Below, piece by piece: positions 36,847 through 45,852 of a stretch of DNA of 64,000 bases. The notes beneath the pieces are model-generated. The model was not told the origin of the DNA. It did not search any database and was given only the letters and a program-made list of their open reading frames with translations. The DNA comes from an uncultured Microbulbifer sp. (GTDB lineage Bacteria; Pseudomonadota; Gammaproteobacteria; Pseudomonadales; Cellvibrionaceae). The translations under genes were made by a program, and so were the position numbers. Position 1 is the stretch's first letter, and the number at the start of each line of letters is the position of its first letter. The stretch covers positions 186,001 to 250,000 of the forward strand of contig NZ_CANNGQ010000005.1 of NCBI RefSeq assembly GCF_947504145.1, read 5' to 3'.

Positions 36847-38841
36847 CTATCGCAGAGTGTGCAGAAATTGCAGGTGCCGCTCATACTGCGAGACCATGTC
36901 GGTGAGTAGCTGATCCTTGGTCCAGCCCATCACGTCGTAGTCCTGGCCGCCTTCGTACAGGTGCACTTCTGCACGGAAATAGGTGTCGGGCGAGCCGTCA
37001 TCGACGTCGTCAGCCAGTTCTTTTTCTGGGTGGCTTGCGTCGGGTTTCAGGGTGGCTTTGGGGTAAATGCCGTACACGAATCCGGCTTCGTCTCCCTGAC
37101 ATATGGTCAGCTGTACCCATTGATTGGCTTTTTCGGTCACGGTGGTTTCGTAGCCGTTTTTACGTATTTCCTCGGCGAACTCTTCCAGCGCGGGTTTCCC
37201 CACATCGCGGATATATTCATGCACTTCTGCCAGAGTTGGCAGCTTCAGGGCATTTTTCAGGCGGCGTTGCCATACCACGGGATTACGGGCGCTGATTGGT
37301 GCAACGATGGCGGACTGAGCGATACGTTTGACGGAGTCTGTTCGCAGCGCTTTGATGAGTCCGTACATGGAAATCAGCAATATGGCGGAGAAAGGCAGTG
37401 CACTGGCGATGACCGCTGTCTGCAATGAGCCAAGGCCCCCAGCCAATAGCAGCGCGATGGCCACCACGCCAATCAGCGCACACCAGAAAATTCGCTGCCA
37501 CAGTGGTGTTTCATCTTTCCCGTAAGACGAGAGCATGTTGACGACCAGTGCGCCAGAATCGGCGGATGTAACGAAGAATACAATCACCATGATCACGGCG
37601 ACAAACGAAAATACGGAGGAAAAGGGGAATTGCTCCAAAAACTGGAAAAGGGCCACGGACTGATCCTTGGCGACGCTTTCCGCAAGGGACGTCAGTCCCT
37701 CGTTCAGGATCATGTGAATGGCAGAGTTACCAAAAAACGTCATCCACAGCATGGTGACGAGTGCGGGCACAAGCATGGCGCCGATCACAAATTCCCGGAT
37801 GGTTCTACCGCGAGAAATACGCGCGATAAACAATCCGACAAAGGGCGACCAGGACATCCACCAGCCCCAGTAGAGGATGGTCCAGCCGCCGAGCCAGTCG
37901 GTGGGTTTATAGGCAAACAGATTGAATGTTTTGCTGACGATTTCTGAAAGGTAGCTGCCAAAGTTTTGTACAAACGCTTGCAGCAGGTAGACAGTGCTAC
38001 CCAGAATCAACACCATAATCAGCAATGCTGCGGCGAGGATCATGTTGAGCTGGGAAAGGCGTTTGATGCCTGCGTCCAGGCCCATTACCACGGAAATCGT
38101 TGCCAGAATGGTGGTTACGATAATGAGTATGACCTGGACCATCTGCCCGACGGGTACACCAAACAGGTGATTGAGCCCGGCATTGATCTGCAGTACTCCA
38201 TAACCCAGGGTCGTGGCCACACCACATACCGTGCCGACAATCGCAAATACGTCCACGGCGTGCCCAATGGGCCCGTAGATACGCTCGCCAATCATCGGGT
38301 AGAGGGCGGAGCGCAGCGTCAATGGCAGTTTATGTCGATAGCTGAAATATGCGAGTATCAACGCCACAATGGCGTAAATGGCCCAGGCGTGAAACCCCCA
38401 GTGGAAAAAGGTAATCACCATGGCCTCACGGGCGGCAAATACCGTACCGGTTTCGCCCACTGGCGGATTGAGGTAGTGCATCACCGGCTCGGCGACACCA
38501 AAAAATAGCAGGCCAATGCCCATGCCTGCGGAAAACAGCATGGCAAACCAGGAGGTGAAATCGTAATCTGGTTCCGCGTGTTCCGGCCCCATTTTGATTT
38601 CACCAAACCGTGACATGGCGATGGCAATGGTGCCGATGAGAATGATGGCAACGGTCAGTACGTAGTACCAGCTCATGTGCGACACAATCCACGCTTGCAG
38701 TGCTTTGAACGTGGACGTGGCATTGTCGGGCGCGAGCACCGCATAGGCGACCATCAAGAGCAACACGGCCGTCGCGGAGTAGAATACCGGTGGATTGAAG
38801 TGCGCCGGTTGCTCGTTGGTTTCGTTGGTGGAGTCAGCCAT
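36847..38841 (-). CDS. BCCT transporter (BetT-like), paralogue 2
   Basis: A 664-residue homologue of its downstream neighbour and similar along its whole length, including the regulatory tail (KDQLLTDMVSQYERHLQFLHTLR against TDQLLTDVLSQYERHLQFLHSLR). The BCCT signature reads WTILYWGWWMSWSPFVGLFIARISRGRT, with Trp-Trp where paralogue 1 has Cys-Leu next to the substrate-site helix. That difference could alter affinity or specificity. It is the promoter-proximal gene of the pair. Its start region faces arfB across about 110 bases. Confidence 0.94.
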   Translation of the reverse strand: MADSTNETNEQPAHFNPPVFYSATAVLLLMVAYAVLAPDNATSTFKALQAWIVSHMSWYYVLTVAIILIGTIAIAMSRFGEIKMGPEHAEPDYDFTSWFAMLFSAGMGIGLLFFGVAEPVMHYLNPPVGETGTVFAAREAMVITFFHWGFHAWAIYAIVALILAYFSYRHKLPLTLRSALYPMIGERIYGPIGHAVDVFAIVGTVCGVATTLGYGVLQINAGLNHLFGVPVGQMVQVILIIVTTILATISVVMGLDAGIKRLSQLNMILAAALLIMVLILGSTVYLLQAFVQNFGSYLSEIVSKTFNLFAYKPTDWLGGWTILYWGWWMSWSPFVGLFIARISRGRTIREFVIGAMLVPALVTMLWMTFFGNSAIHMILNEGLTSLAESVAKDQSVALFQFLEQFPFSSVFSFVAVIMVIVFFVTSADSGALVVNMLSSYGKDETPLWQRIFWCALIGVVAIALLLAGGLGSLQTAVIASALPFSAILLISMYGLIKALRTDSVKRIAQSAIVAPISARNPVVWQRRLKNALKLPTLAEVHEYIRDVGKPALEEFAEEIRKNGYETTVTEKANQWVQLTICQGDEAGFVYGIYPKATLKPDASHPEKELADDVDDGSPDTYFRAEVHLYEGGQDYDVMGWTKDQLLTDMVSQYERHLQFLHTLR

Positions 38842-38953
38842 GGCCTGGGTACCCGGAATGTCGCATTCGCTGGTGGTATAATTTTGCGCCTTTTGCTCAT
38901 AGCATAGACGAAAGTTTGTCTTATTAACTCAGCTCATAACGCTGCCTCTTGAT

Positions 38954-39370
38954 ATGTTGAAAATTTCTAGAAGTATCGAAATTTCCCTTGAAGAAGTGGA
39001 GATGCATGCAATGCGATCCGGCGGCGCCGGGGGGCAGAATGTCAACAAGGTATCCACCGCGATCCACTTGCGCTTTGATGTGCAGGCATCCAGTCTTCCC
39101 CCGGTGGTTAAAGAGCGCCTGCTAGGCCTGCGCGATCAGCGGATTACCGCGGACGGTATTGTTGTAATAAAAGGGCAGAGGTTCCGCACACAGGAAAAAA
39201 ACCGCGCAGATGTGCTCGAGCGGTTACAGGAACTGGTTGCCAGTGTAGCTAAGCCGCCGAAAGCTCGGGTTCCGACCAAACCCACGCGGGGATCCAAAGA
39301 GCGCCGCTTACAGCACAAATCCCGCCGGGGGAAAGTGAAATCCCTGCGCGGAAAAGTTTCCGATCACTAG
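38954..39370 (+). CDS. arfB: Ribosome rescue factor ArfB (YaeJ)
   Basis: ArfB enters stalled ribosomes that lack a stop codon and hydrolyses peptidyl-tRNA. The 138-residue protein has the GGQ motif in RSGGAGGQNVNKVSTAIHLRFDV (about 21-43), like class I release factors but without the codon-reading domain. The basic C-terminal tail (KPTRGSKERRLQHKSRRGKVKSLRGK) fits the empty mRNA channel. Length and tail match E. coli ArfB. It stands alone. Confidence 0.96.
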   Translation: MLKISRSIEISLEEVEMHAMRSGGAGGQNVNKVSTAIHLRFDVQASSLPPVVKERLLGLRDQRITADGIVVIKGQRFRTQEKNRADVLERLQELVASVAKPPKARVPTKPTRGSKERRLQHKSRRGKVKSLRGKVSDH

Positions 39371-39421
39371 CTCGTTTCTTATTTACTGTCCACCTCCGTC
39401 CTCAATCGAAAAGGAGTACCG

Positions 39422-40477
39422 ATGTCCACACGTTACCGCGCCCAGGACCTCAAGCAATTTGCCAGCGATTTATTTGCCTCCACCGGCCTCGCCCGCGAAC
39501 GTGCGGATGTGATGGCGGAAACCTTCCTGCAGGCGGACCTGATGGGCTTTACCACCCACGGGATGCACCGTGTTGCCAGTAACCTCAAATGGCTTGAGAG
39601 CGGTGCATCCCGCGTGCAAGGTGAACCCAACGTGTTGTCGGATCGCGGGAACTGCTTTAACTGGGATGCGGACTTTCTGCCCGGTCCCTGGATTGTCAAT
39701 CAGGCCATCGACCAGGCGTTGGCACGGGTGAGCGAGCAGGGCGCGGTGACCGCGACCATTCGCCGCAGCCAGCATATTGCATGCCTCGCCGCGTACCTGC
39801 CCAAGATTGTCGAGCGCAATTGCGTGGGGATTCTGACCTGCTCGACACCGGCGGAAGAGACCGTGTCGCCACAAGGCTGTAAAACACCGGTGTTCTCCGC
39901 TAACCCCATCGCTTTCTGTGCACCCGCTGCGGATTACCCGTTACTGTTTGATATCAGTATGTCGGTCACAGCGGGCGGCTACGTGGCGCGCGCCGAGCGC
40001 GAAGGTAAGAAATTGCCAGCAGAGTACCTGAAAGATCGTGATGGCCAGCTTTCTGACGACCCCGCGGCTTTTGCCAACGGCGGCAGTATTCTGCCGGTAG
40101 GTGGCGCCGATCACGGCTATAAAGGCGCGGCTCTGTCTGCGATGCTGGAAGTCTTGTCTATGGGCCTCGGTGGATACGGCCGCGCGGACTCTGTGGTGGA
40201 AGATGACGAAGCCAACTCCGTATTTCTGCAGATCATTGACCCCGAGGCCTTCGGCAGCGAGCAGAATTTCCGGCGACAGACCGCAGCGCTGACTCACCTG
40301 TGGGAGTCCTGTGAAACGGACGATGGTGCGCCTGCGCGGGTACCAGGCAAGCGCGCCTGGGCTTTGCGCCGCGATCAGATGGCCAACGGAGTGTCCTTGT
40401 ACCCGACCATCGAGGAAGACTTGAAAGCGCTGGCTCAGGAATATGCGGTGCGGATGCCGGACGAATTCGGGAGCTGA
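39422..40477 (+). CDS. Ldh-family (malate/lactate-type) NAD(P)-dependent dehydrogenase
   Basis: A 351-residue oxidoreductase of the Ldh_2 family, which includes ureidoglycolate, malate, sulfolactate and diketogulonate dehydrogenases and delta-1-pyrroline-2-carboxylate reductase. Family features are ADLMGFTTHGMHRVASNLKWLESG with the catalytic His at about 48, the ATIRRSQHIACLAAYLPKIVERNCVGI core, the cofactor-side NPIAFCAPAADYPLLFDISMSV, and ILPVGGADHGYKGAALSAMLEVL. An AAGGAG Shine-Dalgarno precedes ATG 39422. It reads in the same direction as the receptor-amidase-aminotransferase group that follows, which suggests a hydroxy- or imino-acid substrate. Confidence 0.9.
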   Translation: MSTRYRAQDLKQFASDLFASTGLARERADVMAETFLQADLMGFTTHGMHRVASNLKWLESGASRVQGEPNVLSDRGNCFNWDADFLPGPWIVNQAIDQALARVSEQGAVTATIRRSQHIACLAAYLPKIVERNCVGILTCSTPAEETVSPQGCKTPVFSANPIAFCAPAADYPLLFDISMSVTAGGYVARAEREGKKLPAEYLKDRDGQLSDDPAAFANGGSILPVGGADHGYKGAALSAMLEVLSMGLGGYGRADSVVEDDEANSVFLQIIDPEAFGSEQNFRRQTAALTHLWESCETDDGAPARVPGKRAWALRRDQMANGVSLYPTIEEDLKALAQEYAVRMPDEFGS

Positions 40478-40650
40478 AAATTGTTCTCAATACATGAGAT
40501 TTGCTACCCGCATTCCGTAACTTTTTAGCCATCGATACGTCATGTAACTGGCACGCCCCTGTCATTTTACCCCCGTATGGTGCTGCCAACTACACGGCGG
40601 GGCCATGAGACCCCGTCGACCTTTCATCGACACACTCTCTGGGGGCAAAC

Positions 40651-43254
40651 ATGGCGTCTTTCCGTCAAACTTTTCCGTTGTCTACGCTCGCACTGGCAAT
40701 CCTTGCCGGTACCAATGTTGCCAATGCGCAGGAAGCGCCGGCATCTCCATCTGAATCGTCCGCGCTGGAAGAGGTCGCCGTAACCGGCCAGCGTCTGTCC
40801 CGGACCCGCGCGCTGGATATCAAGCGGGATATGCCGGTAGTGATGGATGCGTTGGCGACCGATGACCTGGGACGGCTTCCCGATAAAAACGCGGCGGAGT
40901 CCCTGAACCGCCTGCCGGGTGTTTCTATTCTGATCGAAAAGGGAGAGGGCCGTTTCGCTTCCATTCGTGGCATCAAACCGGATTGGAACCGGGTAAATGT
41001 GAATGGTTTTGTCACCGGGTCGCCGGAAAAAGATGGCAGCGGCCGCTCGATGCCACTGGACCTGCTGGGCGGGGAGCTGTTGCAGCGTGTTGAAGTATAC
41101 AAAGCGAAAACCGCCGATATGGATGGGGAGGGCATCGGCGGCGCGATCAATATCGTGACCAAACGCCCGCTGGAGGGAGACGACTTCAACGCAACGGCCA
41201 ACGTGCGCATGGGGTTGGAAGAAGCGGATCAGGATAATCCCTATTACGGCGGCAAAAACCCGCAAAATATTGACCTTGCGGTATCCGGAAAGATCTCCGA
41301 AAAACTGGGCTGGAATCTCGGTGCATCTTCCACCGAGCGGGAGTACCTGGCGCAAGGAATCTATCAGGATGACTGGGCGGAAGTCGACGGATTATTTTTC
41401 CCGGAACAAACCAAAAACAATTACTACGTGATTGGTCGCGATCGGGTCACTTTGATCGGTGGGCTCGAATATCGTGTCAATGAAACCACGGATATTCTTG
41501 CGCAGGGTTTTTATAGTAATTTTGAAGAATTTCAGCATCGAAATCGCTTCCGTCAGGGCATTGACCAGGATGCCGATTCAATTGTGAGTGTTGATGGCGA
41601 CACCGTTCACATGGCTGAAGGTGCGACCTATATTCGCGCAGACCTGCGCCGTGAAGATGTTGAGAAAGCGCTGGCGAACGTTAGTCTCGTCGGCAATACC
41701 GATCTCGATACCTGGAAGTTTGATTATGGCGTAAACCTGAGCCGCAGTGAGTTGCATGAAACCAACTCGGACTGGTCTTTCCGCCAGGACGATGATGTTG
41801 TCATGGGGCCGGATAGCTTTACCCTGAACGGTGAAGGTGTTGTGGAATTTAACCCCGGTGGTGCGGTACACAATTTGGCAGAAAACCTGCGATTCGACTC
41901 AGTGGGGTATCAGAATGATCGCGCAGAGCAGGATATCCAGACAGCGCGCTTTGACGCGGAGCACTTTTACAGCATGGCCGGTGCCGATTCCAGCGTAAAG
42001 TTCGGGGTGAAGGTGACCGCCAACGAGAAGCAGTTCGACTTCAATAACCGCAGTTACGATGTCGTTCGGGACACCATGAGTGGTTACCCCGTGACCGACG
42101 GCCACTTCCAAAATGACGTGGACGGTATGGATCGGGATAACCTCTGGTTCGATCTGGATGCGCTCAACGGATTGTTTGCTGACAATCCGCAGCTGTTTGA
42201 AGCAGACAGTGGCAATGCGGCAGCCTTGGTGGCGAGTGATCGCGTTGTGGAAGAAACCACATCGGCCGCGTATGTGATGAATACTGTACGTTTTGACCGC
42301 CTGGACGTGATTGCCGGTTTACGCTATGAGCAGACCGACGTGACTTCCAGCGCTTCCCAGCTTGATGCGGAAGGTAATTACTCCACCATCTCTGTTGAGG
42401 GTGATAGTGACGTATTGCTCCCTTCGCTGGTGGCCAAATACTTGATCCGTGATGACCTGATCGCCCGGGCATCCTTCACTACCAGCCTTGGGCGCCCGAA
42501 CTATTCCGATATCAGTGCCAGCTCCCAGTTCGGAATCAACGACGATGGCGATGCGGTGCTCTCCATCGGCAACCCGGATCTGCTGCCTTACGAGGCAGAT
42601 AACTACGATCTTTCCATGGAGTGGTACCCAAGCGAGTCCAGTGTGGTCTCGTTGGCCTGGTTCCGCAAAGACATCGATAACATCATCGTAAACGACGAAC
42701 AGGTAATTGATGGCGGTGTTTATCTGGGGTCGGATTACGGTGTGGAAGAGCTGACAGTACGCACCGTAAAAAATGCGGATACGGCGGAAATATCCGGTTA
42801 CGAATTCAATGTGCAACACCAGTTTGTTGACCTTCCCGGCGCGTTCAGTGGTCTGGGAGCCAGCTATTCCTACACCGGTATCGATGCAAGCTTCTTCGAT
42901 AGCAATCTGGGAATCAACCGCAAGCTGGAAGGGCAGCCGGAAGAGATTCAAAGCCTGACACTCTTCTTTGAAAATTACGGATTCTATGCCGGCCTGACCT
43001 ACAACTATAACGCATCGTTCCTCACAGATCTGAACAGTCTGGATAATATGGCCGATGATGTGGATCAGGGTGAATTTGGCCGCTGGGACTTCCGCGCGTC
43101 TTACGCGGCGACGGATAGCCTTTCTGTTTATCTGGATATCAACAACCTGAACAACGAGCCCACTACAGAATTTCAGGGTGGGGAAGAAAGCTGGAATACG
43201 GAATATGAGTACGTAGGGTCCACTTACTACCTGGGCGCGACTTACGCCTTCTGA
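40651..43254 (+). CDS. TonB-dependent receptor
   Basis: An 867-residue outer-membrane receptor for energised uptake. The signal peptide ends near VANAQ at residue 26. The plug domain includes RLPDKNAAESLNRLPGVSILIEKGEGRFASIRGI and GEGIGGAINIVTKRP. The remainder is a 22-strand-type barrel ending in YYLGATYAF, with the terminal aromatic residue needed for assembly. The plug style resembles the large receptors of Alteromonas-like bacteria that take up oligosaccharides or peptides rather than siderophores. No clear TonB box was found. A CTGGGGGC Shine-Dalgarno precedes ATG 40651. A terminator follows. Confidence 0.95.
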   Translation: MASFRQTFPLSTLALAILAGTNVANAQEAPASPSESSALEEVAVTGQRLSRTRALDIKRDMPVVMDALATDDLGRLPDKNAAESLNRLPGVSILIEKGEGRFASIRGIKPDWNRVNVNGFVTGSPEKDGSGRSMPLDLLGGELLQRVEVYKAKTADMDGEGIGGAINIVTKRPLEGDDFNATANVRMGLEEADQDNPYYGGKNPQNIDLAVSGKISEKLGWNLGASSTEREYLAQGIYQDDWAEVDGLFFPEQTKNNYYVIGRDRVTLIGGLEYRVNETTDILAQGFYSNFEEFQHRNRFRQGIDQDADSIVSVDGDTVHMAEGATYIRADLRREDVEKALANVSLVGNTDLDTWKFDYGVNLSRSELHETNSDWSFRQDDDVVMGPDSFTLNGEGVVEFNPGGAVHNLAENLRFDSVGYQNDRAEQDIQTARFDAEHFYSMAGADSSVKFGVKVTANEKQFDFNNRSYDVVRDTMSGYPVTDGHFQNDVDGMDRDNLWFDLDALNGLFADNPQLFEADSGNAAALVASDRVVEETTSAAYVMNTVRFDRLDVIAGLRYEQTDVTSSASQLDAEGNYSTISVEGDSDVLLPSLVAKYLIRDDLIARASFTTSLGRPNYSDISASSQFGINDDGDAVLSIGNPDLLPYEADNYDLSMEWYPSESSVVSLAWFRKDIDNIIVNDEQVIDGGVYLGSDYGVEELTVRTVKNADTAEISGYEFNVQHQFVDLPGAFSGLGASYSYTGIDASFFDSNLGINRKLEGQPEEIQSLTLFFENYGFYAGLTYNYNASFLTDLNSLDNMADDVDQGEFGRWDFRASYAATDSLSVYLDINNLNNEPTTEFQGGEESWNTEYEYVGSTYYLGATYAF

Positions 43255-43274
43255 ATTTTATCTTTCAAAGCCTG

Positions 43275-43299
43275 AGCCCTCTTTGCGGAGGGCTTTTTT
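43275..43299 (+). terminator. Rho-independent terminator after the TonB-dependent receptor
   Basis: AGCCCTC and GAGGGCT form a 7-bp stem with a 6-base loop and a run of six T residues, 20 bases after the stop. Confidence 0.85.
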
Positions 43300-43325
43300 A
43301 TGTTTTCGATTTGTGGGTAGTTGGC

Positions 43326-44252
43326 ATGAAAATAGCAACACATTGGTTACTCAATACATTTACACGGTGCATCGGAACAACGGTGTTCCTTGTGCTCGGG
43401 ATTTTCGCCGCGCTTCCCCTGAACGCAGCGGAGCCGGTTCGCGCGGTAACACTGGATACGTTCGATACCTTCGACGCACGGCAGGGTATTGCGGTTGATA
43501 CGCAGTATTTTTATGCGGTGAATAATTTCCGCATCAGCAAGCATCGCAAGGAGGATGGTACTCCGGTATTGCAGTGGGATGGGGTCAGTGAAGAGGGCCC
43601 ATTGGTACATATGGATAGCGGCACGGTGTGGCAGGGCAGACTCTACGCATCGCATTCCAACTATCCCCATTGGCCCATGACCAGTTCTGTAGAGGTCTGG
43701 GATACGGAAACCATGGAGCATGTGGCCAGCCATAGTTTTGGTATTGAGCTCGGATCATTTACCTGGCTGGACCGCTATCAAGGATTCTGGTGGGGTGCCT
43801 TCGGCAATTACGACAAGGTACAGAAAGGCCAACAGGAGTCTTACGGGGCAACCGAGAAGACCCAGGTGGTCAAAATGGATGATCAATTCCGTGTGCTGGC
43901 GCGCTGGACATTACCCAGGGGCGTACTGGAACGCATTGCGCCAATGAGCAATTCTGGTGGTAGCTGGGGGCCTGATGGCTACCTCTACCTTACGGGTCAT
44001 GACCACCCAGAGATTTATGTGATGCAAATTCCTGAACAGGGTTCAGAGTTGCGCTGGGTCGCGACGGTAATGGCACCGGAGATCCACGGACAGGGCATTG
44101 CCTGGGATCGCAGCAGCGCACAGCGCGTACTCTGGGGGATTCGCAAGCGGGACCGAAAAGTCTTCCGGATGGAAGTGCCGGAAGTCACCGCGCGGCGAGT
44201 ATCGCCGGTAATGAGCCGGATTCGCGCTGCGGGACAATTCAACCGGGATTAA
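43326..44252 (+). CDS. Secreted propeller-like protein of unknown function
   Basis: A 308-residue exported protein with a signal peptide ending near LPLNAA at residue 31. The body has repeated short strands with Trp and Asp/Gly turns (DARQGIAVDTQYFYAVNN, SGTVWQGRLYASHSNYPHWP, SSVEVWDTETMEHVASH, SGGSWGPDGYLYLTGHDHPEIYV, GQGIAWDRSS), which suggests a small beta-propeller. No catalytic motif is recognised. ATG 43326 is chosen since the product then begins directly with the signal peptide. It lies between the receptor and the amidase, so a periplasmic binding or hydrolytic role in the same pathway is plausible. Confidence 0.82.
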   Translation: MKIATHWLLNTFTRCIGTTVFLVLGIFAALPLNAAEPVRAVTLDTFDTFDARQGIAVDTQYFYAVNNFRISKHRKEDGTPVLQWDGVSEEGPLVHMDSGTVWQGRLYASHSNYPHWPMTSSVEVWDTETMEHVASHSFGIELGSFTWLDRYQGFWWGAFGNYDKVQKGQQESYGATEKTQVVKMDDQFRVLARWTLPRGVLERIAPMSNSGGSWGPDGYLYLTGHDHPEIYVMQIPEQGSELRWVATVMAPEIHGQGIAWDRSSAQRVLWGIRKRDRKVFRMEVPEVTARRVSPVMSRIRAAGQFNRD

Positions 44253-44397
44253 CGGTGGCGGTGTAGATGGAATCGGGGCGGGTTGTTCGACGCGTATTTT
44301 GTCGAAACGGCGTCAATTAGGTCTACATTAGGGGGTAGCGTCACAAAAAGACCACAAAAAATCCCTAGTCGATGGCACAAACCGGAGAATAACGCCG

Positions 44398-45852
44398 ATG
44401 AACGACTTGATTCGACTGTCTGCACTGGAGTTGCTCAAGGGCTACCAAGACAAGCAATTTTCTCCGGTGGAAGCCACGCAGGCCATGTTGGCGCAGATAG
44501 CCCGATGCAACCCGGTGGTGTATGCCTACAACCTTGTAGACGAGGAAACCACCCTCGCTTATGCGCGTGAATCCGAACAACGCTATCAGCAGGGCAATCC
44601 CAAGGGCCTGCTGGACGGTGTCCCCGTTGCCATTAAGGATGTCTTCCTTACTCCCCAGTGGCCCACCATCAAGGGCTCCAAAACCATCGATCCAAAATCC
44701 ACTCTGGGGAAGGAAGCGCCGAGTGTTGCAGCGCTGAACCGCAACGGCGCGGTGCCTCTGGGTAAAACCACTACGCCTGAGTTCGGTTGGAAAGGAGTCA
44801 CTGATAACCCGGTAGACGGTGTGACCCGCAACCCCTGGAACCCGGATAAAACTGCCGGCGGTTCCAGTGGTGGCAGTGCGGCGGCTGTGCCGTTGGGCAT
44901 GGGGCCCCTGGCACTGGGTACTGACGCTGGTGGCTCCATTCGTATCCCTGCGGGCTTTAGTGGACTGGTTGGCCTGAAGCCGAGCTTTGGTGAGGTTCCG
45001 CACTGGCCGGCGAGCCCCTTTGGTACCCTCGCCCACGCTGGGCCCATGACCTGGACGGTCCCAGACTGCGCCTTGCTGATGAACGTTCTGGCCGAAGCGG
45101 ATTGCCGGGACACCAATGCGATTCCGCGCCGGAATATCGATTACCTCGCGGCACTCGAAGGGGAGCCCCAGGACCTGCTGCGTGGTGTGCATATCGCGTT
45201 TAGTGCGACCCTCGGTTATGTGCAAGTGGAACGTGAAATAGAGGAAAGTGTGCGCGTAGCGGCCAAGCTTCTGCAATCCCTTGGTGCTGAAGTGACTGAG
45301 GTGGCCCCGGGTTTTGACGATCCTCTAGCCGCATTTGGCCACCTGTTTTACGGTGGCGCTGCCAATGCCCTGCGTAATATCGGTAAAAAGCAGCGCACGC
45401 TGATGGACCCGCAGCTGGTGGCAGTTTCCGAGAAGGCCGCGCAACTTTCCATGTTGGACTATCTGGAAGCGGTTAATGAGCGCGCGGCGCTGTGCGAGCG
45501 GATGGCCAATTTCCACAAAAAATATGACTTACTGCTGACTCCGACACTGCCGATCACTGCGTTTACCGCCGGACGCGAAGTGCCGGAAGACTGGCCCAGC
45601 ACTCGCTGGCCTTCGTGGACACCATTTACCTACCCCTTCAATATGACCGGGCAACCGGCGATCTCTGTCCCCTGTGGATTCGACAGCGCCGGGCTGCCTA
45701 TCGGTTTGCAGCTTGTGGGGGCGCGTTTTGATGATCGCGCGGTATTGCGTGCGGCCCAGGCCTATCAACTTGCCGCACCACTGACCGACAAGCGCCCCAG
45801 GCTCTTTTTTGAAAGCTCGGATGAGAGTGCCATTGCGGGAGTAGATCCATGA
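44398..45852 (+). CDS. Amidase-signature family amidase
   Basis: A 484-residue cytoplasmic amidase that hydrolyses a carboxamide to an acid and an amine or ammonia. The Ser-cisSer-Lys triad is visible: Lys in GVPVAIKDVFLT (about 80), cis-Ser in GGSSGGSAAAVP (about 158) and nucleophile Ser in GTDAGGSIRIPAGFSGLVGLKPSFG (about 180). It is not GatA, because the length and C-terminal TYPFNMTGQPAISVPCGFDSAGLPIGLQLVG are those of catabolic amidases. The stop overlaps the aminotransferase start in ATGA, so the two act together. GGAG precedes ATG 44398. Confidence 0.94.
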   Translation: MNDLIRLSALELLKGYQDKQFSPVEATQAMLAQIARCNPVVYAYNLVDEETTLAYARESEQRYQQGNPKGLLDGVPVAIKDVFLTPQWPTIKGSKTIDPKSTLGKEAPSVAALNRNGAVPLGKTTTPEFGWKGVTDNPVDGVTRNPWNPDKTAGGSSGGSAAAVPLGMGPLALGTDAGGSIRIPAGFSGLVGLKPSFGEVPHWPASPFGTLAHAGPMTWTVPDCALLMNVLAEADCRDTNAIPRRNIDYLAALEGEPQDLLRGVHIAFSATLGYVQVEREIEESVRVAAKLLQSLGAEVTEVAPGFDDPLAAFGHLFYGGAANALRNIGKKQRTLMDPQLVAVSEKAAQLSMLDYLEAVNERAALCERMANFHKKYDLLLTPTLPITAFTAGREVPEDWPSTRWPSWTPFTYPFNMTGQPAISVPCGFDSAGLPIGLQLVGARFDDRAVLRAAQAYQLAAPLTDKRPRLFFESSDESAIAGVDP

